A stretch of DNA of 64,000 nucleotides from SZUA-35 sp965530755 (lineage in GTDB: Bacteria; Actinomycetota; Acidimicrobiia; Acidimicrobiales; SZUA-35), in NCBI GenBank assembly GCA_965530755.1, contig CBESNA010000013.1, positions 1-64,000 on the forward strand. Reading direction: 5' to 3'. The notes beneath the pieces are model-generated. The model was given only the letters and a program-made list of their open reading frames with translations. It had not been told where the DNA came from and did not search any database. Shown here in pieces: positions 50,246 to 58,795 of the stretch. A program made the position numbers and the translations under genes. Position 1 is the first letter of the stretch. Each line of letters starts with the position of its first letter.

Positions 50246-50872
50246 ATGACAACCACCGAAGCCATGAACACCCCCTCCACCCCCACCACACCGGCCGCTC
50301 TGCCGGACCCCCGCCCCGACCTCGCCACGGTCGTTGCGAGTGTCCGATCGATCATCGAGGGCATCGACAACAGCCAGCTCAGCGCAGCGACGCCGTGCGA
50401 CGACTTCGATGTCCACGACCTCCTCGACCACATCGAGCTCGTCTTTCGGCGCGTCGCCGCAATCGGGAACGGCAACCACTGGAGCTCGGTCGAAGTGGAG
50501 CGGGTCGGCACGTCGGTCGACGACTACGCCACTGCGGTTGCCGCTGGCGCTCACGCAATGATGGACGCGTGGACCGATGCATCAAAGCTCGAGCAGATCG
50601 TCGAGGTGCCGTGGGCATCACTTCCGGCGACTGCCGCCCTGTTCGTCTACGTGGGCGAGCTCGCCATCCACACCTGGGACCTCGCCACTGCGACCGCGCA
50701 AACCACAGTCATTCCTGACGATTCGCTCCGAGGCGCACTCTTTGCGTGGAAGCAGTTTCCTTCCAATGGTCGAACATCACCGGACATCCCCTTCGACGAA
50801 GCCGTCGATCCAGGACCGGGTGCTCCGCTGCTGCTGCAACTCGTCGGGTGGTCCGGTCGACAGGTTCGCTGA
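50246..50872 (+). CDS. TIGR03086-family mycothiol-dependent maleylpyruvate isomerase-like protein
   Basis: The 208-residue protein has the pattern of the DinB-like, actinobacterial TIGR03086 group (LSAATPCDDFDVHDLLDHIE, ELAIHTWDLATATAQ). The HDLLDH and ELAIHTWDLA motifs place the metal-binding His residues of the fold. Family members use mycothiol in isomerase or S-transferase roles. The function of this one is not known. ATG 50246 is the first codon after the WYL-type palindrome. Confidence 0.85.
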   Translation: MTTTEAMNTPSTPTTPAALPDPRPDLATVVASVRSIIEGIDNSQLSAATPCDDFDVHDLLDHIELVFRRVAAIGNGNHWSSVEVERVGTSVDDYATAVAAGAHAMMDAWTDASKLEQIVEVPWASLPATAALFVYVGELAIHTWDLATATAQTTVIPDDSLRGALFAWKQFPSNGRTSPDIPFDEAVDPGPGAPLLLQLVGWSGRQVR

Positions 50873-50930
50873 CCCGGACCATTTCCGCCGGACGGGAATC
50901 GTCAACAGGCAGCCGGCGTTGAGTGAGTTC

Positions 50931-51323
50931 ATGATCATCCCCGAATCTCACGCTGACCTCCTCGACGCTGTCACCTTCTGGCACGTCGCCACCATCGGCC
51001 CGGACGGCGACGTGCAGAGCTCGCCGGTCTGGGCCGGGTGGGACGGCGAGCATTTCGTCTTCAGCCTCACCAAGGGCCGCCAGAAGTATCGCAACCTCCA
51101 GGCCAACCCGGCCATCGCCGTGTCGACGACCGATCCTGCCAATCCCTACCGCTATCTCGAAATCCGCGGTCGGGTGCTCCGGTTCGACGACGACTCGTCG
51201 AACTCCTTCATCGATTCGATGGCGAAGAAGTACATGGATGCCGACGCCTATCCGTTCCACCAGCCGGGTGATCAGCGGGTGATCGTGGTCGTCGAGCCGA
51301 CCCACTCGACTCAGATGGGCTGA
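50931..51323 (+). CDS. PPOX-class F420-dependent enzyme (TIGR03618-like)
   Basis: From ATG 50931 (TTG 50919 is possible) the protein has 130 residues. It has the split-barrel FMN/F420-binding pattern VATIGPDGDVQSSPVWAGWD, FVFSLTKGRQKYRNLQANPA and YRYLEIRGRV. TIGR03618-type proteins belong to the F420-dependent reductase group. No substrate is evident. The 3' end overlaps the convergent MFS gene by 13 bp. Confidence 0.85.
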   Translation: MIIPESHADLLDAVTFWHVATIGPDGDVQSSPVWAGWDGEHFVFSLTKGRQKYRNLQANPAIAVSTTDPANPYRYLEIRGRVLRFDDDSSNSFIDSMAKKYMDADAYPFHQPGDQRVIVVVEPTHSTQMG

Positions 51324-52882
51324 GCGCCAACTCCCTTCTGCGGCGCTGATCCCTGCCGTTCGACGGCGAAAGCGATCAAGAGGGCGACGACCAGCGCGAG
51401 CGCAGAACCGGCGAAAGTCTCGGCCAAGGCGGTGGTGGTGATGTCCACCGCCGCGTCTGCCAGTGCAGTCTCGTAGCCAGGCTCACCCAGTGCCGGCAGC
51501 TCGAGCCCGTCACGAAGCGTGGAGTAGCGGTGGAGACCCCACGCCGTGAGCCCGGCCAGTCCGACGCTGAAGCCGATCAGACGGAACACGATCACCAGCC
51601 CGGCTGCTCCACCGCGGTCGTTCTCCGCCGCGGCGTCGACGACCGCAGCACTCGTCGGAGCGAGCACGAGGCCGATGCCGGCACCGACGACCGCCAGCTC
51701 GAGCGCCATCAACAGATGCGACGTGTCTGCGTCCCACGTGAATCCCATGATCGAGAACCCGACGATGGCCAGCGCAACACCGACCATGATCGGTGCCCGA
51801 TTGCCGACCAGAGCGGCGACGGCTCCCCCGACATATGACGTCACCGCCATCGTCGCCGTCAGCGCTGTGAGCAGGGCTCCGGCGAGCAGTGCGACCGAGC
51901 CGATGCCCGAGTCACTCTCGACGATGTTGACGAACAGGGGCACGTTCACCAGTGCGATCACCAAGCCGACTCCGACCAGGCCGTTCACCGCCATCGCTGC
52001 GAGCGGCGTCCGGCCGCCGATGACGGTCGGGCTCACGATGGGGTCGATGACTCCCCCGGCGAATACACGACGCTCGACCACCAGGAACGCACCAAGAGCG
52101 ACCGCGGCAACGGGGTAGAGCCACGGCCCAGTCCACCAGGTCGATGATCCGCCGGTGAGCTCCTCGAGGCCGGACACCGACTGGATCTTGGCCTGGCCGA
52201 GCAGGGCCACGTTCAGAGCGACGAGTCCAACGGTGAGCAGCGCGATGCCCCACCAGTCGATGCGACGAGTGGCTCGCCTCGTCGGGTCCAGCACGCGCCA
52301 GCCGACGACGATGCCTCCGATGGCCAGTGGGATGTTGAGGTAGAACTGCCACTCCCAGGTCAGGAAGCGCACCAGCACGGCGCCGTAGAGCGGGCCCCAC
52401 ACCCAGCCCATGGTCTCGATCGCGCCGAGCAAGCCGAGCGCACGGGTGCGTTGTGCCCCAGTGTGCAAATCCCCGGCCACGGCGAGGGCGATCGGCACGA
52501 GCGCTCCGCCGCCGATCGCACTGATGACACGACCCGTCAGCAGCACGGCGAAGGAGTCCGAGCTCGGCACGATCGCCGACCCGATGGCGAACAGCACGAG
52601 GGAGCCGACGAAGACGGCGCGGCGGCCGATGACATCGCTCAACTTCCCGGCCAGCGGCATGGCGGTCAGGTACGCGATCAGATATGCGTTGACGATCCAG
52701 GCCGTGGCGTCGAGATCGTCCGGAAGGATCAGGCCCAGGTCGTCGATGATCGGGCGCAGCATCGTGGCGACCACCATCAGATCGTCTGCTGCGACGAACA
52801 CCCCGAACGCGACTACCCACAGCTGGATCGAACCGAGGCGATCGGGGGCGGCGCCGTCCGCCGACGAGCGGAGCCCCGCCAT
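51311..52882 (-). CDS. MFS transporter, P55-like (LprG partner)
   Basis: The 523-residue protein is a DHA2-type MFS transporter with about 14 membrane helices. It contains LPLAGKLSDVIGRRAVFVGS (motif A: GKLSDVIGRR) and other family patterns. It lies 1 bp after an LprG/LppX-family lipoprotein gene on the same strand. This is the arrangement of the mycobacterial lprG-Rv1410c (P55) operon, where the pair exports triacylglycerides and affects drug resistance and cell-envelope lipid. Confidence 0.88.
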   Translation of the reverse strand: MAGLRSSADGAAPDRLGSIQLWVVAFGVFVAADDLMVVATMLRPIIDDLGLILPDDLDATAWIVNAYLIAYLTAMPLAGKLSDVIGRRAVFVGSLVLFAIGSAIVPSSDSFAVLLTGRVISAIGGGALVPIALAVAGDLHTGAQRTRALGLLGAIETMGWVWGPLYGAVLVRFLTWEWQFYLNIPLAIGGIVVGWRVLDPTRRATRRIDWWGIALLTVGLVALNVALLGQAKIQSVSGLEELTGGSSTWWTGPWLYPVAAVALGAFLVVERRVFAGGVIDPIVSPTVIGGRTPLAAMAVNGLVGVGLVIALVNVPLFVNIVESDSGIGSVALLAGALLTALTATMAVTSYVGGAVAALVGNRAPIMVGVALAIVGFSIMGFTWDADTSHLLMALELAVVGAGIGLVLAPTSAAVVDAAAENDRGGAAGLVIVFRLIGFSVGLAGLTAWGLHRYSTLRDGLELPALGEPGYETALADAAVDITTTALAETFAGSALALVVALLIAFAVERQGSAPQKGVGAQPI

Positions 52883-52883
52883 G

Positions 52884-53600
52884 TCAGCCGAGTTCGGGTT
52901 CGTTGATCGTGACCGTCGTGCCGTAGTCCGTGAGCAGCAGGCGCCAGCTGGTACCAGCCTCGTCAGCGCCGACGTCGAAGGTCACCTCGGCGAGCTGGCC
53001 AGACGTCCGATCGATCCACAGGTCGACCTTGTCGACGTCATCCACGAGCCCGCTCGTGAGCGTCGATACTCGGGCAGGGTCGACATCGGCGGTGATGTGG
53101 AGGCGATCGTCGGCATCCGGCTCTGGCGACTCGAGGACGGCGTTCGTGAGCCCGTCGGCGATCAGAGCCGACAGCCCCACCTCGGCGTCGAAGATGGTGG
53201 CCGGGTCGAATGTCAGCGAGTCCGGGGCGGGTTCCCACGCACCAGTCAGCGGATTGGTGATCCACACGTTGCCGTTGATGGCCACAGCCCCGACCTCAGT
53301 GGCGAGCCCGAGTGCAACCACGGAAACGACGGCGTCGGCCGAGCCCGGGGCGGCGTAGCGCCCCTCGGCCATCTGGAACTGGATCAAACCACCGTCATCG
53401 ATGAAGACGTCCGCGCCCTCGAGCTCGATGGTGAACAGCAGCGTGTCGACGTCGGCCATGGCGGCTGCCGACATCGCTCGCACCCCGTCGACATCGAGCG
53501 GGGCGTCACCGACATCGTCGCCCCCCGAGCTCGACGAACAGCCGGTGGCGGCGAGGAGGGTCGCACACAAACCCAGGAGGAGCACCCGAAGTCGAGTCAT
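52884..53600 (-). CDS. lprG: LprG/LppX-family lipoprotein
   Basis: The 238-residue protein has a lipobox signal (LLGLCATLLAATGCSSSSGG, Cys21). The LppX_LprAFG fold follows, a half-barrel with a lipid pocket (DVDTLLFTIELEGADVFIDD, LTGAWEPAPDSLTFDPATIF, LWIDRTSGQLAEVTFDV). In mycobacteria LprG binds triacylated lipids and works with the MFS pump P55. The next gene here is that type of MFS transporter, so the pair is conserved outside Mycobacterium. Confidence 0.85.
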   Translation of the reverse strand: MTRLRVLLLGLCATLLAATGCSSSSGGDDVGDAPLDVDGVRAMSAAAMADVDTLLFTIELEGADVFIDDGGLIQFQMAEGRYAAPGSADAVVSVVALGLATEVGAVAINGNVWITNPLTGAWEPAPDSLTFDPATIFDAEVGLSALIADGLTNAVLESPEPDADDRLHITADVDPARVSTLTSGLVDDVDKVDLWIDRTSGQLAEVTFDVGADEAGTSWRLLLTDYGTTVTINEPELG

Positions 53601-53622
53601 GTCGAGCGATGGTAGGCGGGGA

Positions 53623-54474
53623 TCAAACCCTGGCGTTCATCAGGTCGGCTGCTGCCCGGTGCCCGGCCGCACACGCTCCGATCGGGTCGGCCGCCCATCC
53701 GGCTCCGGTGTCGTCGTAGCAGAGGAACCCCGCGGCGAACGCATCACCGGCTCCCGTGGTGTCGACCACGCGTGCGAGGCCGATCGCCGGCACGTCGACG
53801 GGCCGGAGGCCCAGTTGGTGGACGGTGGCGGGTCCGGACCCTCGTTTCACCACGGTCACGGCCCCGCCGAGCGGGCCCTCGATCTTCATCACGCTCGCTT
53901 CGTCTGCGTTGGCGAACACGACTGTGGGGTCGAGTCCATCGAGGAGACGGCGGGTCTCGTCGACCCCGAACGCCTCGATTGCAGCGACGGACGAGAGATC
54001 GATCGAAACCTTCACGTCGCGCTCCTTCGCCCATCCGACCAACTCCTGCGCCGTGTCGCTCAGAGGCGGTGCGGCGCAGGAGTAGAAGGGGATGTGCAGC
54101 GTCGAGACGTGGTCGAGCCAGGTGGGGTCGGCGGGGGCGAGATCGAGGCAGGCGCGCCGGTCGGTGAGCATCGTGCGCTCCCCCGCATCGTCGACCACGA
54201 CGATGATGGTTCCGGTCGATCCCCCGCGAACGATGCACGAAACGTCGACCCCGGCCTCTGACAGCTCCGCCACGAGTCCGTCACCGGCGCGATCATGACC
54301 GACCTGCCCGATGAATCGCACGGCGACACCAATCGCCGCTGCGCTGGCGGCGACATTCGCTGCACTCCCTCCACGGCGACGGCTGATGATCGACGGCGTG
54401 TCGGACGCCCACTGCAGCGGGCCGCCGAGCCTGACGACGACGTCCTCCACCAGATCACCAAGCGTTGCCAGCAC
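53623..54474 (-). CDS. PfkB-family carbohydrate kinase
   Basis: The 283-residue protein (GTG start 54474) has the ribokinase fold: RRRGGSAANVAASAAAIGV (PfkB signature 1) and DTTGAGDAFAAGFL (signature 2, with the catalytic Asp of GAGD). The family phosphorylates ribose, pseudouridine, fructose-6-phosphate and other sugars or nucleosides. The substrate is not determined by the sequence. It is divergent from an SRPBCC gene across 139 bp holding conspicuous repeats. Confidence 0.88.
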   Translation of the reverse strand: MLATLGDLVEDVVVRLGGPLQWASDTPSIISRRRGGSAANVAASAAAIGVAVRFIGQVGHDRAGDGLVAELSEAGVDVSCIVRGGSTGTIIVVVDDAGERTMLTDRRACLDLAPADPTWLDHVSTLHIPFYSCAAPPLSDTAQELVGWAKERDVKVSIDLSSVAAIEAFGVDETRRLLDGLDPTVVFANADEASVMKIEGPLGGAVTVVKRGSGPATVHQLGLRPVDVPAIGLARVVDTTGAGDAFAAGFLCYDDTGAGWAADPIGACAAGHRAAADLMNARV

Positions 54475-54499
54475 CAGAGCACCCTACGCAGATCCCGTG

Positions 54500-54553
54500 C
54501 ATCGCGACCGCACGGCCCCTGTGTTGCGACCGCACAACCGCGGTGTCGCGATG
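54500..54553. promoter_or_regulatory. Repeat cluster between pfkB-like and SRPBCC genes
   Basis: GCGACCGCAC occurs twice, 22 bp apart (54504-54513 and 54526-54535). CATCGCGAC (54500-54508) is the inverted complement of GTCGCGATG (54545-54553). Two helical turns of spacing and symmetry suggest a protein-binding site, but this was not confirmed. Confidence 0.4.
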
Positions 54554-54613
54554 TTTGAACGCTCCCGTGAGTGGGCATGTCGGGGTCAACGTTCGCAACC
54601 GCAAGGAGTTCTC

Positions 54614-55078
54614 ATGAACACCAATGACCATGTCCAGACCATCGATGTCGAAGCCCCGGTCCGGGTCGCCTACAACCAGTGGACCCAGTTCGAGATGTTC
54701 CCCAAGTTCATGGACCACGTCGAGTCCGTGACGCAACTCACGCCAGACCGACTCCACTGGATCGCCAAGATCGCAGGCGTCGAGCGTGAGTTCGACACCA
54801 CGATCACCGAGCAGACGCCGGACCATCGCATTGCATGGACCACCGACAGCGGACCCAAGCACGGTGGTGTGGTCACCTTCCACAAGCTGAGCGACGATGA
54901 AACTCGAGTCACGTTCCAGATGGACTTCGATCCTGACGGCTTCCTCGAGACCGTCGCCGACAAGGTCGGCTTCGTCACCAAGAGCGTGTCGGCGGACCTC
55001 GAAAACTTCAAGACGTTCATCGAGGATCGTGACGCCGCCTCCGGCGCGTGGCGAGGCGTGATCGTCCAGACCAGCTGA
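54614..55078 (+). CDS. SRPBCC-family cyclase/dehydrase-like protein
   Basis: The 154-residue protein has the pattern of the COQ10/START-like SRPBCC group: QTIDVEAPVRVAYNQWTQFEM, FPKFMDHVESVTQLTPDRLH, DTTITEQTPDHRIAWTTDSG. A strong AAGGAG precedes ATG 54614. Homologues are common in actinobacteria, often near stress genes, but no ligand is known. A hairpin terminator follows. Confidence 0.85.
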   Translation: MNTNDHVQTIDVEAPVRVAYNQWTQFEMFPKFMDHVESVTQLTPDRLHWIAKIAGVEREFDTTITEQTPDHRIAWTTDSGPKHGGVVTFHKLSDDETRVTFQMDFDPDGFLETVADKVGFVTKSVSADLENFKTFIEDRDAASGAWRGVIVQTS

Positions 55079-55139
55079 GTCTTCCCCCATCCGGCGCCCT
55101 CCTCCAGGCGCCGACACGGTTCCCTCCAACCGGCGCAGG

Positions 55140-55163
55140 CTCCCCGATCTTCGGATCGGGGAG
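55140..55163. terminator. Perfect hairpin with UUCG loop
   Basis: CTCCCCGATC and GATCGGGGAG form a perfect 10-bp stem closed by a TTCG tetraloop, 61 nt after the SRPBCC stop codon. Confidence 0.8.
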
Positions 55164-55285
55164 TCTGTCGCGTCCGGCGACGGGAGGATGTGAGAAGAAC
55201 TTCGACTTCGGTGTCCCTCACGGGACAAGTCGTTCGTCGTGTAGTCAAATCAGGAGAGACCTGGTTCGATCCGAAAGGCACCACC

Positions 55286-55639
55286 ATGAAGTACGCACTT
55301 CTTCTCTACAGCGACTCCGCCGTCTCCCCCGATTACGGAACACCCGAGATGGACGCCGAGATGCAGGAATGGTTCCAGTTCACCGCAGAACTGCAGGCGT
55401 CTGGCAATCATCTCGGCGGTGAGGCGCTCACGCCGACCGAAACTGCCACGACAGTGCGAGTCCGCGACGGTAAAACCATCACCGCAGACGGCCCCTTCGC
55501 CGAGACCAAGGAAACGCTCGGTGGGTTCTACCTGCTCGAAGCGGCCAACCTCGATGAAGCGGTTGCATGGGCGGAGAAGATTCCGCTGGTTCCGTACGGG
55601 TCGGTCGAAGTCCGACCGATCATGGAAATTCCGTCCTGA
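55286..55639 (+). CDS. DGPF/YCII-domain protein
   Basis: The 117-residue protein has the YCII/DGPF pattern: MKYALLLYSD at the start, and VRVRDGKTITADGPFAETKE with the DGPF motif, followed by LGGFYLLEAANLDEAVAWAE. The fold is ferredoxin-like. Proteins of this type form a conserved pair with ECF42-type sigma factors, as here (the sigma gene starts 4 nt downstream). The biochemical function is unknown. Confidence 0.9.
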   Translation: MKYALLLYSDSAVSPDYGTPEMDAEMQEWFQFTAELQASGNHLGGEALTPTETATTVRVRDGKTITADGPFAETKETLGGFYLLEAANLDEAVAWAEKIPLVPYGSVEVRPIMEIPS

Positions 55640-55642
55640 CGC

Positions 55643-56878
55643 ATGACACTTCGGCCATCACCGGTTGACCATGCATTTCGCACCGAGTGGGCGCCGCTCG
55701 TTGCGGTGCTGGTCCGAGAGACGGGCAGCCTGCAACTGGCAGAAGACGCCGTCTCAGAGGCGTTCGTGGAGGCGTCGGTCCGATGGCGGACCGACGGCCC
55801 TCCGCGGACGCCCGGTGCGTGGTTGCTCACCACAGCTCGCCGCAAGGCAATCGATCACATGCGCCGCCACAAACGTTTTGAGGACCGCATTCCCCAACTG
55901 GTCGCCGAGGTCGAGCTGCGGCCCGAGCCGGTCATCGAACCGTTCGGCGATGACCAGCTCGCCCTCATCGCCGGCTGCGCTCATCCGTCGCTGAGCGCCG
56001 AGGCGCAGGTCGCCCTCACCCTGCGCTACGTGTGTGGTCTCACCACCGAGCAGATCGCCAACTCGTTCATGGTTCCGCCGGAAACGATGAAGAAGCGGCT
56101 CACCCGGGCGAAGCAGAAGATCTCTGCGGCCGGCGTGCCGTTCGAGGTGCCGGAGCCAGGCCGGCTGACCGAACGTCTGGCCACGATCTGCGGAGTGATC
56201 TACGCCGTTTTCAACGAGGGCTACGCCAGCTCGGTCGGCACCGAGTTGGTCCGGGGCTCATTGTGTGACGAGGCCGTGTGGCTCTCGGAGCTGCTCTGCG
56301 AGCTCGCTCCCGATGACGCCGAGGTCCACGGTCTGGCCGGGCTCATTCTTCTGAGCGACTCTCGACGCTGGGCACGGGTCGACGACGAAGGTCTTCCGGT
56401 GCTGCTCGAGGACCAGGACCGGTCGAAGTGGGACACCGACAAGATCGAACGAGGAATGCAGCACCTGGGTCGGAGCGCGGCGCTCGGTCCGGCCGGGCCG
56501 TACCGGTTGATGGGGTCGATCGCCGGGCTGCACGCCCGTTCCACCTCGATCGACGACACTCCGTGGGAGAGGATCGCCGGCGTGTACGGCGCGTTGATCA
56601 GCCTCCACGACTCACCGGTCCTGAGGCTGAACCAGGCCGTGGCCATGGCATGGAGTTTCGGACCCGAGAACGGCCTCGCGCTCATCGATGGCCTGGGCGG
56701 CGAGCTCGACGACTATCCCTATTTTCACTCCTCTCGCGCTGCCCTACTGGCGAAGCTCGATCGCCGAGATGAGGCGACCGCGGCCTACGACCGGGCCATC
56801 GAACGGTCGAGCAACGAGGCCGAAATCCGCTGGATGACGAAACGAGGCGCCGAAATCGCAGCGGACCCGGGTACCTAG
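55643..56878 (+). CDS. ECF42-type sigma factor with TPR-like C-terminal extension
   Basis: The 411-residue protein is much longer than a usual ECF sigma factor. Sigma region 2 is seen in FRTEWAPLVAVLVRETGSLQ, AEDAVSEAFVEASVRW and PGAWLLTTARRKAIDHMRRH. Region 4 covers LTLRYVCGLTTEQIANSFMV and PPETMKKRLTRAKQKI. A DUF6596/TPR-like helical C-terminal domain follows (GVIYAVFNEGYASS to the end). This is the ECF42 architecture, in which the extension is thought to regulate the sigma factor, without an anti-sigma partner. It follows the DGPF gene after 4 nt. The stop overlaps the convergent gene by 4 bp. Confidence 0.9.
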   Translation: MTLRPSPVDHAFRTEWAPLVAVLVRETGSLQLAEDAVSEAFVEASVRWRTDGPPRTPGAWLLTTARRKAIDHMRRHKRFEDRIPQLVAEVELRPEPVIEPFGDDQLALIAGCAHPSLSAEAQVALTLRYVCGLTTEQIANSFMVPPETMKKRLTRAKQKISAAGVPFEVPEPGRLTERLATICGVIYAVFNEGYASSVGTELVRGSLCDEAVWLSELLCELAPDDAEVHGLAGLILLSDSRRWARVDDEGLPVLLEDQDRSKWDTDKIERGMQHLGRSAALGPAGPYRLMGSIAGLHARSTSIDDTPWERIAGVYGALISLHDSPVLRLNQAVAMAWSFGPENGLALIDGLGGELDDYPYFHSSRAALLAKLDRRDEATAAYDRAIERSSNEAEIRWMTKRGAEIAADPGT

Positions 56879-57753
56879 AGCCAGGCTCCGTTCTTCTCGC
56901 TACCGACGCTGGCGTAGTAGCCGGCACTGGTCAGATTGGACGATGTGAAGGAGAAGCCGAGGCGCTCAGCGCTGACCGAGCCGGTACAGATCGCATCAGC
57001 GAACGACCCTTCGAACGCATCAGGCGCGGTCGGATCCGCAGCAGCACCGCTGCCTCTTGCGTGCTCACCGCTCGTGCGGCGCCAACCCAGATCCATCGAT
57101 GTGGTTGCCGGTACGGCGTTGGTCCCACCGAACTCGAACGTCTCGACCAGGGGCTGGTCGCGAAGTCTGAGCGATGCCCTCTTCGGCCCGGACCAGAAGT
57201 CGTTTCGTCGGACCTGGGTCGTCCAGAACAGTCCGTTTGGTTGGATACCGGGCTGCATGTCGACCGTCTGCGCTCCCAAACTGGGATCGATGAGGTCGAT
57301 TCAAAGGAATGCGAACGCCGCTTCGAACGGCTCGTCGTTCGCGTCGAGGTATTCGCCTTCCATCACCCGGACGTCCATCTCGAGCAGATAGTCCCGACCG
57401 TCACTCGCCTCGACGTCACCCACCAAGATGGCGAATGCGGTCGTGCCGCGGAAGTCCGTCATCGTGCTCGGCTCGACGTCGAGGCCTCCGCCCGGCAGGC
57501 CGAGAATCGGCGTTGCCGCGCCATCGGGGCCGGGGAGGTACCAGTGAATGAACCCGACAGGTGGTGCGTCGATACCACCAGGGATCGGCTTGGGAACACC
57601 GACCAGCGCATCGCGGGATCGGCCGGCAGCTGGGCTCGCCGGCCCGGCCACGGTGGCGAGAGCACCCCCGGCCAGGGCGACGCTGCCCAGACCGAGCGCA
57701 CGCCGGCGCGAAAGTAGGGGATGGATCGGTCCGGTTTCATCCGGTCGTGCCAT
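56875..57753 (-). pseudogene. Tat-exported protein interrupted by in-frame UGA
   Basis: Two adjoining frames on the minus strand are the same frame split by TGA at 57301-57303. The first 150 codons have a twin-arginine signal (SRRRALGLGSVALAGGALAT) and end EPFEAAFAFL. After the TGA, IDLIDPSLGAQTVDMQPGIQ continues for 141 codons to a TAG at 56877-56875. Both halves look coding. A nonsense change of an original 292-residue secreted protein is most likely. Other options are a sequencing error, readthrough, or selenocysteine, since the genome seems to use it. A small hairpin (TCCCA-GTT-TGGGA) follows the UGA, but 14 nt away, and no redox-type Cys is near. A good site (GGAGGGAC) precedes the ATG at 57753. 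Confidence 0.6.
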
Positions 57754-57982
57754 GACGTCCCTCCAGACGTTTGTCAGCTCTCGTGCGGCTGTTCCACGTT
57801 CGGGTTCGACGACGATCGGCGCGTCGTTGCGTGCAAAGCCAATCGCCGAACATCGTCGGCGTCAAAGGGAAGAGCGAATGAGCTGGAGCGACATCAGCGG
57901 TGATGCCCAACTTCCACACTGCGCTCGACGAGCCCTCGTTTCAAGTGCCTCGTCGACATTGTCCATTCGAGTTTCCGATGAT

Positions 57983-58795
57983 TCAGGCCCGAGGCATCGT
58001 CGACGGGTGCGGAAGACGCGGCCCGGCCGTCACCGACGTTTGCGCCCGGTGGTGATGATCCGAACCGGCTCGCTCCCGAGGGCGTCGGCTGATCTGAGCT
58101 GGAGCGGAAACGGCGTAGACCACCCAGTTGGATTCGTAGCTCCGCTCGGAACGGTCGAACTCACCGCCACAGGTCACCAGCCGCAGCGTGGGCTCGTCAC
58201 CTGCTCCGTACACCCGCTCGGTGGGGAACGAGATCTTGTCGTACAGGTCCTTGTCGACGACGGTGAAGGTCTGTTCGCGACCGAGGTCATCAATGACGAT
58301 GACCGGGTCGCCAGGCTCCAGCTCCTGTAGCCGGAAGAAGACCGCAGGTCCGTTTCGGTCGTCGACGTGCCCGACGATCACGGTCGGCCCGGCTTCGTCG
58401 GCGACGGTCCCACCGGCCCACCACCCGGCCATGTCGAAGTCGGTTGGCGTCTCGAGGGCCCCGTCAGATGTGAGGCCGAGATCGATGATCGAAGCGTCGA
58501 CGTCGATCGAGGGAATGACCACCTGGCGCGGGGGTGAGACCATCGGCCTCCGCGCAACGGTGTCTGACGCAGCGGTGTCCGACGCAGTGACGTCTCGTGC
58601 AGCCTCGGGCGAGGAGGCTGCACCTCCGGACACACGTTCGGATACGTCGCCGTTGCCGGTCGACGCCAACGGCGACGGCACCGTTGCCGGCGGTGCCTCA
58701 GCTGCGGTTCGATCCGTCGTTGAACAACTGGCTCCCCAGAGGACGGCCGCCACGAGAAGCGAGACGGCCGTCCGAGGGCGAGCAGAAAGGGTCAC
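57983..58795 (-). CDS. Class F sortase, possible lipoprotein or membrane-anchored
   Basis: The 270-residue protein (GTG start 58795) has a signal with a possible lipobox (SLLVAAVLWGASC), a Ser/Thr/Ala-rich linker, and a sortase domain. The sortase has VIPSIDVDASIIDLGLTSDG, catalytic H143 (VGHVDDRNG) and C209 in LRLVTCGGEFDRSERSYESN. This is the class F/E pattern of high-GC Gram-positives. The Arg that normally lies near the C-terminal strand (YRDN-type) may be replaced here (SYESN), with R215 or R218 nearby. Substrate is probably the adjacent CHRD protein, with which it overlaps by 4 bp. Confidence 0.8.
   Translation of the reverse strand: MTLSARPRTAVSLLVAAVLWGASCSTTDRTAAEAPPATVPSPLASTGNGDVSERVSGGAASSPEAARDVTASDTAASDTVARRPMVSPPRQVVIPSIDVDASIIDLGLTSDGALETPTDFDMAGWWAGGTVADEAGPTVIVGHVDDRNGPAVFFRLQELEPGDPVIVIDDLGREQTFTVVDKDLYDKISFPTERVYGAGDEPTLRLVTCGGEFDRSERSYESNWVVYAVSAPAQISRRPRERAGSDHHHRAQTSVTAGPRLPHPSTMPRA

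Noticed and set aside
57279..57303. UGA at 57301-57303 as a clear second selenocysteine
   Set aside because: The hairpin after it is short and begins 14 nt away, no partner Cys is close, and the protein is Tat-exported. A nonsense change is simpler, though not excluded.
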